The position numbers were made by a program, and so were the translations under genes. This document shows positions 6,724-15,915 of a DNA stretch of 64,000 nucleotides, piece after piece. Below the pieces are notes generated by a model that saw nothing but the letters and a program-made list of their open reading frames with translations, did no database searches and was not told where the DNA came from. Numbering within the stretch: position 1 is the first letter of the stretch; each line of letters starts with the position of its first letter. The stretch comes from Clostridia bacterium (GTDB lineage Bacteria; Bacillota; Clostridia; Lachnospirales; Lachnospiraceae), in NCBI GenBank assembly GCA_910575625.1, contig CAJTFD010000004.1, positions 124,001-188,000 on the forward strand. The letters are read 5' to 3'.

Positions 6724-8874
6724 ATGAAGAAAAACAAAGGTATCATTGTACTGCTGGTGTCAGTGCTCATACTGGCATTTCTGGTCTTTACGGCCGGTGT
6801 GGGGTTTGGGCCCACGGGGACAGGCGCCGCGAAGAATATCAATCTGGGCCTGGACTTGAGCGGCGGTGTCAGCATCACCTACCAGACAGTGGAGAAAAAC
6901 CCGAGCCAGGAAGATATGGACGATACAGTCTACAAGCTGCAGAAGCGTGTGGAAGAGTACAGCACAGAGGCTCAGGCATACCAGGAAGGGGATAACCGGA
7001 TCAACGTGGAGATCCCGGGTGTGACCGACGCCAATGCGATCTTAGAGGACTTGGGCAAACCGGGTTCCCTGGTGTTCCAGGATGAGGACGGCAATGTGGT
7101 GCTGGAAGGCTCGGACATCGCCTCCGCGGAGGGCGTGGTCGGACAGGATGAGACGACCAAGAGCAATGAATATATCGTGACACTGAGCATGACCGATGAG
7201 GGCGCGCAGAAGTTCGCGGAGGCTACGGCTGCGAACGTGGGCAAGACGATCAGCATCGTCTACGATGGGGAAGTGATCAGTTCCCCGCAAGTGCGCCAGG
7301 CGATCACCGGCGGGCAGGCGCAGATCGACGGCATGGATTCGATCGAGGAGGCAAAAGAGCTGGCGTCCTTCATCCGCATCGGTGGACTTAAACTGGAACT
7401 GCAGGAGCTGCGCTCCAATGTGGTGGCAGCCCAGTTGGGCGAGGAAGCCATTTCCACCAGCCTGATCGCGGCCGCGATCGGACTGGCCCTCGTGATCTTA
7501 TTTATGATCATCGTATACCGGGTCCCGGGCGTGGTGGCCGGTGTTGCGCTGGTCACATATACGAGCCTTGTGCTGATCACATTGAATGCATTTGACATCA
7601 CACTGACATTGCCGGGCGTGGCCGGTATCATCCTGGGCATTGGTATGGCTGTGGATGCCAACGTGATCATCTATGCCCGTATCAGGGAGGAGATCTCAGC
7701 CGGTATCTCTGTACGCTCATCCATCAAGAGCGGTTTTCAGAAAGCCTTCTCGGCAATCTTTGACGGGAACATCACCACACTGATCGCGTCGTTCGTGCTC
7801 ATGTGGCTGGGATCCGGTACGGTAAAAGGCTTTGCCTATACGCTGGCCATCGGTATCATCTTCTCCATGTTCACAGCGCTGGTGGTATCCAGGTTCCTGA
7901 TGAATGCGCTGTATGCTGTGGGCGTGCAGGATGAGAAATTTTACGGGAAGGCAAAAGAGCGCAGGACGATCGATTTCCTGGGCAAGAGGAAGATCTTCTT
8001 TATCGTGTCTATCGTGGTGATCTTAAGTGTCCCGGTGGGGATGTTCGCGTTCAATGCCAGCACAGGCAAGGCTTTGAACTACGGCCTGGACTTCCAGGGC
8101 GGTACGTCCACAAACGTGACTTTTGAGGAGGACATGACCATTGAGGAGATCGACTCTAAAGTGGTCCCGATCATCGAGGAGATCACAGGGGATAACAATG
8201 TCATGGCAACGAAAGTCGTGGACAGCGATCAGGTGATCTTCAAGACACAGGAGCTGGATCTTGAGACCAGGAATGAGCTGAACAAAGCTCTGGTGGATGA
8301 GTTTGGCGTGGATGAAGATCTGATCCAGGCGGAGAGCATCTCCTCCACGATCAGCAGCGAGATGCGCAGGGATGCGGTCATCGCTGTCATCGTGGCTTCG
8401 ATCTGCATGCTGATCTACATCTGGTTCCGGTTTAAGGATATCCGTTTTGCCGGGAGCGCGGTGCTGGCCCTCCTGCACGACGTGATGTTCGTACTGGCCT
8501 TTTATGTACTGGCGCGGGTGTCCGTGGGCAACACGTTCATCGCCTGTATGCTAACGATCCTCGGTTATTCCATCAACGCGACCATCGTCATCTTCGACCG
8601 TATCCGTGAAAACCTCGGCGGCGGCAAGAGGAAACAGGACTTAAAAGAGGTGGTCAACGCCAGCATCACACAGACCCTGACCAGGAGTATCTATACGTCA
8701 CTGACCACGTTTATCATGGTGGCGCTGCTGTTCATTTTGGGCGTATCGTCCATCCGTGAGTTTGCCGCGCCGCTGATGGTCGGGATCTTGTGCGGGGCGT
8801 ACTCATCTGTGTGTATCACAGGCGCGCTGTGGTATGTGATGAAGACAAGGCAGCTGGAAAAGAAGGGTAAATAG
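6724..8874 (+). CDS. secDF: fused protein translocase subunit SecDF
   Basis: 716 residues. The SecD half has a first membrane helix, the GLDLSGGVSITY strand, a large outside domain and five helices with GVAGIILGIGMAVDANVIIYARIREE. The SecF half repeats the pattern from about residue 425 (LNYGLDFQGGTSTNVTF, then TILGYSINATIVIFDRIREN). SecDF uses the proton gradient to help pull secreted proteins through SecYEG. SecD and SecF are one chain here, as in many Gram-positive bacteria. ATG 6724 is chosen: GGAGG lies 13 bases upstream, and the ATG at 6679 has no ribosome site. A strong terminator follows. Confidence 0.93.
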   Translation: MKKNKGIIVLLVSVLILAFLVFTAGVGFGPTGTGAAKNINLGLDLSGGVSITYQTVEKNPSQEDMDDTVYKLQKRVEEYSTEAQAYQEGDNRINVEIPGVTDANAILEDLGKPGSLVFQDEDGNVVLEGSDIASAEGVVGQDETTKSNEYIVTLSMTDEGAQKFAEATAANVGKTISIVYDGEVISSPQVRQAITGGQAQIDGMDSIEEAKELASFIRIGGLKLELQELRSNVVAAQLGEEAISTSLIAAAIGLALVILFMIIVYRVPGVVAGVALVTYTSLVLITLNAFDITLTLPGVAGIILGIGMAVDANVIIYARIREEISAGISVRSSIKSGFQKAFSAIFDGNITTLIASFVLMWLGSGTVKGFAYTLAIGIIFSMFTALVVSRFLMNALYAVGVQDEKFYGKAKERRTIDFLGKRKIFFIVSIVVILSVPVGMFAFNASTGKALNYGLDFQGGTSTNVTFEEDMTIEEIDSKVVPIIEEITGDNNVMATKVVDSDQVIFKTQELDLETRNELNKALVDEFGVDEDLIQAESISSTISSEMRRDAVIAVIVASICMLIYIWFRFKDIRFAGSAVLALLHDVMFVLAFYVLARVSVGNTFIACMLTILGYSINATIVIFDRIRENLGGGKRKQDLKEVVNASITQTLTRSIYTSLTTFIMVALLFILGVSSIREFAAPLMVGILCGAYSSVCITGALWYVMKTRQLEKKGK

Positions 8875-8893
8875 ATCTTATCGGAAGATTTTG

Positions 8894-8930
8894 CAGGGGA
8901 GTGTCGGATGCACTTCCCTGTATTTTGTAT
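8894..8930 (+). terminator. Rho-independent terminator after secDF
   Basis: CAGGGGAGTG pairs with CACTTCCCTG (10 pairs, one G-T) around a 7-base loop, followed by TATTTTGTATATTTT. Confidence 0.8.
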
Positions 8931-8969
8931 ATTTTCGGGTGATCGCGGAACAGTCATCTGTCGCGGCGA

Positions 8970-9045
8970 GATCGGACAAGCTATACAAAAACGCCGCTCA
9001 AGACCGTTTTTGATCCGCGTCTTATCTTGTATAGTTTGTCTGATC
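8970..9045 (+). promoter_or_regulatory. long inverted repeat in the recJ leader
   Basis: Arms of 19 bases at 8970-8988 and 9027-9045 pair at 17 positions, and the other two are G-U pairs if the + strand is transcribed (they would be A-C mismatches on the other strand). An inner TCAA/TTGA and ACGC/GCGT can extend the fold. It lies 67 bases before the recJ start. It looks like a structured 5' leader. Confidence 0.55.
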
Positions 9046-9111
9046 TCTGTATACAGAAGGGAAGTTCCGCAAACGACTGACTATGTTTTTCAGAAAAGGA
9101 GAAAGTGGAAA

Positions 9112-10833
9112 ATGGAAAAGTGGGTGGTCGCAGCCAAGCGGGCGGATTTTTACGGGATCGCCAAAAAGTTCGGGATCGATCCGGTGCTGGCCAGGATCAT
9201 ACGGAATCGGGATGTAGTCGGGGATCCGGCTATAGACCTGTACCTGCACGGCGGTATGGATGACCTGCCGTCCCCCTGGCTGCTGAAAGATATGGAGAAG
9301 GCCGTGGAGATCCTTCTGGAAGGGATCCGTCTGAAAAAACGGGTGCGGATCATAGGGGATTACGATATCGACGGTGTGTGTGCCTCCGCGATCCTCTACA
9401 AAGGTTTCCGGCGGATCGGTCTGTGCGCGGATACATATATCCCTCATCGGGTCACAGACGGGTATGGGCTGAACGCCCATCTGATCGGGCAGGCGGGGGA
9501 GGATGGGATCGAGCTTTTGGTCACCTGTGACAACGGGATCGCCGCGCATCAGGAGGTCGCCCAGGCAAAAGCGATGGGCATGACGGTCATCGTCACCGAC
9601 CATCATAACATCCCCTATGAGGAAAAAGAGGGCAGGCGCATCCCGGTCCTGCCTCCGGCCGACGCGGTGATCGACCCCAAACAGGAGGACTGTCCGTATC
9701 CGTTTTCGGAACTCTGCGGCGCGGCCATCGCATATAAACTGATCAGCGCGCTGTATGAGCGGTGCGGTCTGCCCAAAGAAGAGCTGGAGGAGTCACTGAT
9801 CCTGGCCGCGGTCGCCACAGTGGGCGATGTGATGGATCTGCAGGGGGAGAACCGGATCCTGGTCAAAGAAGGACTCAGGCGTCTGCCCCACACAAAAAGC
9901 CCGGGACTGCAGGCGTTGCTTGAGGTGAATGACCTGACGGGGGAGGTGAGCGCGTATCACATCGGTTTTGTCCTCGGCCCGTGCATCAACGCCAGCGGCA
10001 GGCTGGACACCGCACAGCGTTCCCTGCAGCTCCTCCTGGAGACGGATCCGCAGAGGGCCGCAGTCCTGGCCGGGGATCTGTTACATATGAACGAGAGCCG
10101 TAAGTCAATGACGGCCGTCCAGGTGGAGGAGGCGGTGCGTCTGGTCGAGACGGGCACGTACGGGGACGACAAGATCCTGGTCATCTATCTGCCAAAGTGC
10201 CATGAGAGCCTGGCGGGCATCGTGGCCGGGCGGGTGCGGGAACGCTGCCACAGGCCCGTCTTCATCCTGACAGACGGGGAGCAGGATGTGAAAGGTTCCG
10301 GGCGGTCCATCGAGGCATATCCCATGTACGATGGCCTGAACGCGTGCAGCGATCTCCTGGTAAGATTCGGCGGCCACGCCATGGCGGCCGGGCTGTCCAT
10401 ACACCGGGAAGATGTGGATGAGCTGCGCCGCCGCTTGAATGGACAGTGTACATTGACCGAGCAGGATATGATCCCCAAGACCGTGATCGATGTGCCCATG
10501 CCGATCAGTTATGTGACGGAAGAGCTGATCCGTCAGATGAGTCTCTTAGAACCTTTTGGCAAAGGAAACGCCAAGCCATTATTTGCCGAGAGGGACATCC
10601 GCGTCCGGGACTATAGGATACTTGGGAAAAACAAAAATGTGGTCCGGATGGACCTGGAGACAAGCGACGGCTGCTGCCGGCCGGGGATCTGTTTTACGGA
10701 TGTGGAGAAAGTCACAGGCATCCTGGCGGCGGGCCGTCCCGTCTCAATCCTGTACTATCCCCAGATCCACGAATACCGGGGGAGCAGGGATATCCAGATC
10801 GTGATCCAGGGGATACAGGCAGTTTCTGATTGA
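9112..10833 (+). CDS. recJ: single-stranded-DNA-specific exonuclease RecJ
   Basis: 573 residues from ATG 9112, where AAGGAG lies about 10 bases upstream; an in-frame extension to 8908 runs through the leader hairpin and shows no RecJ similarity. DHH-family motifs are present: GDYDIDGVCASA near residue 81, VTDHHNIP, PCINASGRLD, and the DHHA1 segment GSGRSIEAYPMYD followed by FGGHAMAAG. RecJ degrades single-stranded DNA 5' to 3' in recombination and mismatch repair and needs manganese or magnesium bound by the Asp/His residues. The length is normal for Firmicutes. Confidence 0.93.
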   Translation: MEKWVVAAKRADFYGIAKKFGIDPVLARIIRNRDVVGDPAIDLYLHGGMDDLPSPWLLKDMEKAVEILLEGIRLKKRVRIIGDYDIDGVCASAILYKGFRRIGLCADTYIPHRVTDGYGLNAHLIGQAGEDGIELLVTCDNGIAAHQEVAQAKAMGMTVIVTDHHNIPYEEKEGRRIPVLPPADAVIDPKQEDCPYPFSELCGAAIAYKLISALYERCGLPKEELEESLILAAVATVGDVMDLQGENRILVKEGLRRLPHTKSPGLQALLEVNDLTGEVSAYHIGFVLGPCINASGRLDTAQRSLQLLLETDPQRAAVLAGDLLHMNESRKSMTAVQVEEAVRLVETGTYGDDKILVIYLPKCHESLAGIVAGRVRERCHRPVFILTDGEQDVKGSGRSIEAYPMYDGLNACSDLLVRFGGHAMAAGLSIHREDVDELRRRLNGQCTLTEQDMIPKTVIDVPMPISYVTEELIRQMSLLEPFGKGNAKPLFAERDIRVRDYRILGKNKNVVRMDLETSDGCCRPGICFTDVEKVTGILAAGRPVSILYYPQIHEYRGSRDIQIVIQGIQAVSD

Positions 10834-10858
10834 TTATCCCAGAAAAAGATGATATACT
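10830..10858 (+). promoter_or_regulatory. relA: sigma-A promoter for relA
   Basis: TTGATT and TATACT are 17 bases apart. The -35 overlaps the recJ stop codon, and the relA start is 50 bases downstream of the -10. Confidence 0.6.
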
Positions 10859-10908
10859 GGTAACTATTCACAGAGCGAACAGCAACATATAAAAGTGCAG
10901 GTGATAGG

Positions 10909-13194
10909 ATGGCGGAAGAAAAGATCATTGAAAAGATAAAAAGGGCAGATGCAAGGACCAAGGCGATGGACGATTTTACCAGCCCTTCAGTCCTGTATGA
11001 AGAGCTGATATCCAGTGTCAAGAAGTATCATCCCTCCACAGACCTCACCGTGATCCAGAAAGCGTACGAGTCGGCATACAAGGCGCACGAAGGGCAGAAG
11101 CGCAAGTCCGGGGAACCCTATATCATCCATCCCTTGTGTGTGGCGATCATCTTGGCTGATCTGGAACTGGATAAGGAGACGATCGTGGCCGGGCTGCTCC
11201 ATGACGCTGTGGAAGATACCTGGATGACCGTGGACGAGGTGGCGCAGGAGTTCGGGGAGGAGGTGGCCCTCTTAGTGGACGGGGTGACGAAGCTGGGCCA
11301 GCTCTCGTACTCGGCGGATAAAGTGGAGCTGCAGGCTGAGAATCTGAGGAAGATGTTCCTGGCCATGGCAAAAGACATCCGTGTGATCTTGATCAAACTG
11401 GCGGACCGTCTCCACAACATGCGTACCCTGCAGTATATGAAACCGGCAAAACAGTTGGAGAAAGCCCGGGAGACCATGGATATCTATGCGCCGATCGCCA
11501 TGCGTTTAGGCATCTCCAAGATCAAAGTGGAGCTGGACGATCTGGCACTCAAATACACCAACCCGGAAGTCTACCGGGACTTGGTGGAGAAGATCTCCCT
11601 GCGGAAAAACGCCCGGGAGGAGTTCATCAACAATATCGTCGAGGAAGTGAACGAGCAGATGGAGGCCTTTCACATCGATGCGCAGGTGAACGGCCGGGTA
11701 AAACATTTTTTCAGCATTTACAAGAAGATGGTGAACCAGGACAAGACCATAGACCAGATCTATGACCTGTTTGCCGTGCGTATCTTAGTGGGATCGGTGA
11801 AAGACTGTTATGCCGCTCTGGGTGCGATCCACGAGAAATACAAACCGATCCCCGGCCGTTTCAAGGATTACATCGCCATGCCCAAGCCGAATATGTACCA
11901 GTCGCTGCATACAACGCTGATCGGATCCAACGGCCAGCCCTTCGAGATCCAGATCCGGACCTACGAGATGCATAAGACGGCGGAGTTCGGCATCGCCGCC
12001 CATTGGAAGTACAAAGAATCCTCCGATGGGAAGAAGTCGATCGACAAGAGCGAAGAGGAGAAGCTGAGCTGGCTGCGCCATATCCTGGAATGGCAGCGGG
12101 ACATGTCGGACAATCGGGAGTTCATGAGCCTGTTAAAGAGCGATCTGGATCTCTTTACGGACAATGTCTACTGCTTCACCCCGGCCGGGGATGTGAAGAC
12201 GCTGCCGGCAGGCTCTACGCCCATTGATTTTGCCTACAGCATCCACAGTGCGGTGGGCAACACCATGGTAGGGGCCCGTGTCAACGGCAGGCTGGTCTCC
12301 ATTGAGTACGAGATCAGGAACGGGGACCGGATCGAGGTCATCACCTCCCAGAATTCTCAGGGGCCCAGCCGGGACTGGCTGAAGCTGGTCAAGAGCACCC
12401 AGGCCAAGAACAAGATCAACAACTGGTTCAAACAGGAGCTGAAAGAAGACAACATCCTGAAGGGCAGGGATATGCTCCTGCAGTATGCAAAGGGCAAAGG
12501 ATATCAGCTGGGTACCTACACCAAGCCCAAATACCAGGAAGTCATCATGAAGAAATATGGCTTCCGGGATTGGGATTCCGTCCTGGCCGCGATCGGGCAC
12601 GGCGGCCTGAAGGAGGGGCAGGTGTTCAACAAGCTCTTAGAAGCCTGTGAAAAAGAGAGCCAGGCGAAGCTCTCCGACGAGGATGTGCTGGAGGCTGTAT
12701 CCAGCAACAATGAGAAGATCCATGTGCTGAAGGCGAAGGGCGGGATCGTAGTCAAGGGTATCCACGATGTGGCTGTGCGCTTTTCCAAATGCTGCGGGCC
12801 TATCCCCGGAGACGAGATCGTGGGATTCGTCACCCGGGGGAGGGGGATCTCGATCCATCGGACGGACTGCGTCAATGTGCTGAACATGAGCGAGGTGGAC
12901 CGTACCCGCCTGGTGGAGGCGGAGTGGGAGACACCGGAGCAGAAAGAACAGGACAAATATTTAGCGGAGATCAATATCTACGCCAACAACCGCACGGGGC
13001 TGATCGCGGATATTTCCAGGATCTTTACAGAGCGGAAGATCGACCTCAAGGGTATCAACAGCCGGACCAGCAAGCAGGAGATCGCCACGATCTCTCTGAA
13101 TTTCGAGATCGGGAGCAAAGAGGAGCTGCGGGCTCTGGTAGAAAAATTGCGCCAGGTGGAGAGCGTCATCGATGTGAAGCGGACCACCGGATGA
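10909..13194 (+). CDS. relA: bifunctional (p)ppGpp synthetase/hydrolase, RelA/SpoT family
   Basis: 761 residues. In order: an N-terminal HD hydrolase domain (HDAVEDT, and LADRLHNMRTL); a synthetase domain with YQSLHTTLIG and FEIQIRT; a TGS domain (VYCFTPAGDVKTLPAGSTPIDFAY); a zinc-finger/helical region (RFSKCCGPIPGDEIVGFVTRG); and a C-terminal ACT domain. All hydrolase and synthetase motifs are present, so both activities are expected. It sets ppGpp levels in starvation. The start has AGGTGATAGG upstream. It has its own promoter and leads the run to the MBL and hemZ genes. Confidence 0.95.
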   Translation: MAEEKIIEKIKRADARTKAMDDFTSPSVLYEELISSVKKYHPSTDLTVIQKAYESAYKAHEGQKRKSGEPYIIHPLCVAIILADLELDKETIVAGLLHDAVEDTWMTVDEVAQEFGEEVALLVDGVTKLGQLSYSADKVELQAENLRKMFLAMAKDIRVILIKLADRLHNMRTLQYMKPAKQLEKARETMDIYAPIAMRLGISKIKVELDDLALKYTNPEVYRDLVEKISLRKNAREEFINNIVEEVNEQMEAFHIDAQVNGRVKHFFSIYKKMVNQDKTIDQIYDLFAVRILVGSVKDCYAALGAIHEKYKPIPGRFKDYIAMPKPNMYQSLHTTLIGSNGQPFEIQIRTYEMHKTAEFGIAAHWKYKESSDGKKSIDKSEEEKLSWLRHILEWQRDMSDNREFMSLLKSDLDLFTDNVYCFTPAGDVKTLPAGSTPIDFAYSIHSAVGNTMVGARVNGRLVSIEYEIRNGDRIEVITSQNSQGPSRDWLKLVKSTQAKNKINNWFKQELKEDNILKGRDMLLQYAKGKGYQLGTYTKPKYQEVIMKKYGFRDWDSVLAAIGHGGLKEGQVFNKLLEACEKESQAKLSDEDVLEAVSSNNEKIHVLKAKGGIVVKGIHDVAVRFSKCCGPIPGDEIVGFVTRGRGISIHRTDCVNVLNMSEVDRTRLVEAEWETPEQKEQDKYLAEINIYANNRTGLIADISRIFTERKIDLKGINSRTSKQEIATISLNFEIGSKEELRALVEKLRQVESVIDVKRTTG

Positions 13195-13215
13195 TAGGAG
13201 TGAGCATAAAATAAA

Positions 13216-13845
13216 ATGATGCAGATGAAAGTAGGGCAGTGCCGTGTGGGGATGGTCATGACCAACTGCTACGGCCTATTGAATACACAGACAAAAGAGA
13301 TGATCCTGGTGGATCCGGGGGATTCCCCGGAGGTGATCGGCCGGATGGTGGAGGAACTGGAGGGGAAGCCGGTGGCGATCTTCCTGACCCACGGGCATTA
13401 TGACCATATCCTGGCTCTGGAGGCGGTCAAGGAGAAATATCAGATACCTGTCTACGCCAGCAAGGAGGAGGAAGAGCTTTTGGGGGATGTGTCCCTGAAC
13501 CTGACAGGGCAGGTGCGCCGCCCGATGACCGTCCGCCCAGAAACGCTGGTGAGCGATCTGGAAAAATTTAGCGTGGCCGGTTTTTCCGTCCAAGCGATCC
13601 ACACGCCGGGTCATACAAAGGGCAGCGTCTGTTATTATTTTCCGGAGGAAAGCCTCCTCGTCAGCGGGGATACGCTGTTCCACGGATCCGTGGGGCGGAC
13701 AGACCTGCCCACCGGGAGTACGGCGCAGATGATGGAGAGCTTAAAACGTCTGTTGGAGACATTGCCGGAGGAGACGGACGTGCTCCCTGGCCATGAAGCC
13801 GCGACCACGATCGGATATGAAAAGAGGTACAATCCCTTTGTGTGA
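13216..13845 (+). CDS. MBL-fold metallo-hydrolase (glyoxalase II-like)
   Basis: 209 residues. It has the zinc motif THGHYDHI, a second His in HTPGHTKGS, Asp in SGDTLF and a last His in PGHEAAT, all typical of the YcbL/glyoxalase II-like branch of the metallo-beta-lactamase fold. It probably hydrolyses a thioester or similar small molecule in the cytoplasm; the exact substrate is not predictable. An AGGAGTGAG site lies about 15 bases before the first of three close ATGs (13216, 13219, 13225). The end overlaps the hemZ start. Confidence 0.85.
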   Translation: MMQMKVGQCRVGMVMTNCYGLLNTQTKEMILVDPGDSPEVIGRMVEELEGKPVAIFLTHGHYDHILALEAVKEKYQIPVYASKEEEELLGDVSLNLTGQVRRPMTVRPETLVSDLEKFSVAGFSVQAIHTPGHTKGSVCYYFPEESLLVSGDTLFHGSVGRTDLPTGSTAQMMESLKRLLETLPEETDVLPGHEAATTIGYEKRYNPFV

Positions 13846-15337
13846 GATAGAGATATGGCTGGACAGGCAGGATTTCGAGTATGACCTGTATACGCTGGTG
13901 CGCGCTTTCTATCCGGGGAGCCGGGTGACGGCCCACTGTGTGCCGTCCATGCCAAAGGAGGCAAAAAGCCCCCAAAAAGAGCAGGTCTTCCTGCAGGCAT
14001 GGTGCAGGGAGGCGGGTGTTTACGTCAGATATGAGAAAGAGGGACAGGAGCCGGTCTGCCGGGAAGCGGCCATGGATGTATATCAGGACCGCAGGGAGAC
14101 GAAGAGCCGTCTCAAGCAGCTGCTCTATCAGGTCCTCCATATCGCCACCGGCCGTACTTTGATCTGGGGGAACCTGACCGGGATCCGGCCGGTGAAGCTG
14201 GCGGCCGCTCTCCTGGAAGAAAGTGCGGATGCGGTCCAGGCACAAGCGCGGATGGAGGAGAAGTATTATCTGGATCCTTCAAAGAGCAGCCTCTGTGTGG
14301 AGATCGCCCTGCGGGAAAAAGAGGTCTTGAGGGATCTTGATCCCCAGGAGGGGTACAGTCTGTATGTGGGTATCCCCTTTTGTCCCAGCATCTGTATGTA
14401 TTGTTCGTTCAGTTCGTACCCGCTCGATAAATGGAAGAAACGGATCGGCGAGTATGTGGACACCCTCTGCCGGGAGATCCGGATCGTGGGGCGGCTGGTG
14501 CAAAGGCGGAAGCTGCACACCGTCTACATCGGGGGCGGCACGCCCACGACCCTGGAGCCTGCGCAGATGGAGAGGGTGCTCGTCTGCCTGGAGGAGTGTT
14601 TTCCCATGGATGGCCTGCGGGAATTTACGGTGGAGGCCGGCCGACCGGACAGCATCACCCGGGAGAAACTGGAGGTCTTCAGGCGGCATGGGGTCACCCG
14701 CATCTCCGTCAATCCCCAGACTATGGACCAGAAGACCCTGGACCTGATCGGACGGCGGCACACGGTGGAGGATACCCGGGCGGCCTATGCGCTGGTGAGG
14801 AAACTGGGTTTTGACAATGTGAATATGGATCTGATCGTGGGGCTCCCCGGGGAGGGCGTCCCGGAGATCGGGCATACGCTCTCACAGATCCGGAAGCTGG
14901 GTCCGGACAGCCTGACGGTCCATTCTCTGGCGGTCAAACGGGCCGCCCGTCTGCGTCTGTTTTCAGAGGAGCACCCGGAGATGTCTTTTGAAAATAACAG
15001 TCAGATCATGGCGGGGGCGGAGAGACAGGCCCGGGAGATGGGGCTTGTCCCCTATTATCTGTACCGCCAGAAAAATATGGCCGGGAACCTGGAAAACGTG
15101 GGGTATGCGCGGCCTGATAAAATATGCCTCTACAACATCCTGATGATGGAGGAGAAGCAGACGATCCTGGCCCTGGGGGCCGGGGGTTCCAGCAAATTTG
15201 TGACAAAGGGCGGCAGGACCGTGACCCGGGTGGAGAATGTGAAAGACGTCACCCACTATCTGGAGCGGCTGGACGAGATGATCGAACGCAAGAAAAATGG
15301 CATGAAAATATGGGATGAGGAGGGGACATGTCTGTAG
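13838..15337 (+). CDS. hemZ: coproporphyrinogen dehydrogenase-like radical SAM protein HemZ
   Basis: About 499 residues. The radical SAM motif CPSICMYC is near residue 185, followed by YIGGGTPT and VEAGRPDSI as in HemN/HemZ proteins. The preceding 180 residues are the HemZ-specific N-terminal region. A TTG start at 13838 is chosen because AAAGAGG lies 10 bases upstream and gives an 8-base overlap with the MBL gene; ATG 13817 or 13793 are alternatives without a ribosome site. Despite the name, HemZ function in anaerobes is uncertain and it may act in haem-related or other radical chemistry. Confidence 0.85.
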   Translation: MCEIEIWLDRQDFEYDLYTLVRAFYPGSRVTAHCVPSMPKEAKSPQKEQVFLQAWCREAGVYVRYEKEGQEPVCREAAMDVYQDRRETKSRLKQLLYQVLHIATGRTLIWGNLTGIRPVKLAAALLEESADAVQAQARMEEKYYLDPSKSSLCVEIALREKEVLRDLDPQEGYSLYVGIPFCPSICMYCSFSSYPLDKWKKRIGEYVDTLCREIRIVGRLVQRRKLHTVYIGGGTPTTLEPAQMERVLVCLEECFPMDGLREFTVEAGRPDSITREKLEVFRRHGVTRISVNPQTMDQKTLDLIGRRHTVEDTRAAYALVRKLGFDNVNMDLIVGLPGEGVPEIGHTLSQIRKLGPDSLTVHSLAVKRAARLRLFSEEHPEMSFENNSQIMAGAERQAREMGLVPYYLYRQKNMAGNLENVGYARPDKICLYNILMMEEKQTILALGAGGSSKFVTKGGRTVTRVENVKDVTHYLERLDEMIERKKNGMKIWDEEGTCL

Positions 15338-15915
15338 GTACACAGGAAGAGGCCAAAAGCCTGGATGGTTTCATATCGCTTGATATATCGGAAGAGTACA
15401 AACACGCCTTCCAGGTGAGCAATCTGGCTTATCATGTAGCCAAGGAAATGGGATTGGAAGATGGGATCTGCAGCGAGCTGATGGTCGCGGGGGTGCTCCA
15501 CGACATCGGCAAATTAATGCTGGTCGACCATATTTATGGGGACGGGGACCATAGCCCGTTCATAATCGAAGAGTTGAAATACATGCGCATGCACTCCACC
15601 CTGGCTTATGGGGAATTGCTGGACAAAGGGTATTCGGACACCATCTTAAAGAGCATCCTGTACCATCATGAGAATTACGACGGGAGCGGGTATCCGGCGA
15701 ATCTGCGCGGAGAGAGGATCCCTCTGGGCGCGCGGATCCTGCGGGTGTGTGATGTCTACTCTGCGCTGCGCTCCGACCGCCCGTACCGGAAAGCGCGGGA
15801 TATGGACACGGCGATGCAGCAGATGATCGATGAGGTGCGTTTTTTTGACATGCAGGTCTTTTTGGCCTTTCAGAGAGTGGTGCATAAATGGGAATGGAGG
15901 GAGAGCAAAGGATGA
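15328..15915 (+). CDS. HD-GYP domain phosphohydrolase
   Basis: 195 residues. It has the HD motif VLHDIGKL, the second histidine pair YHHENYDGSGYP (the GYP motif) and the LRVCDVYSALRSDRPYR stretch that define HD-GYP proteins. Such domains usually split cyclic di-GMP; here there is no receiver or sensor domain, so the input is unknown. GGAGGGG lies just before the ATG. It overlaps hemZ by 10 bases and hisS by 4, so the three are translationally linked. Confidence 0.85.
   Translation: MSVGTQEEAKSLDGFISLDISEEYKHAFQVSNLAYHVAKEMGLEDGICSELMVAGVLHDIGKLMLVDHIYGDGDHSPFIIEELKYMRMHSTLAYGELLDKGYSDTILKSILYHHENYDGSGYPANLRGERIPLGARILRVCDVYSALRSDRPYRKARDMDTAMQQMIDEVRFFDMQVFLAFQRVVHKWEWRESKG

Noticed and set aside
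8908..9111. N-terminal extension of recJ
   Set aside because: The frame is open, but it covers the leader hairpin, shows no RecJ similarity, and a good ribosome site points to 9112.
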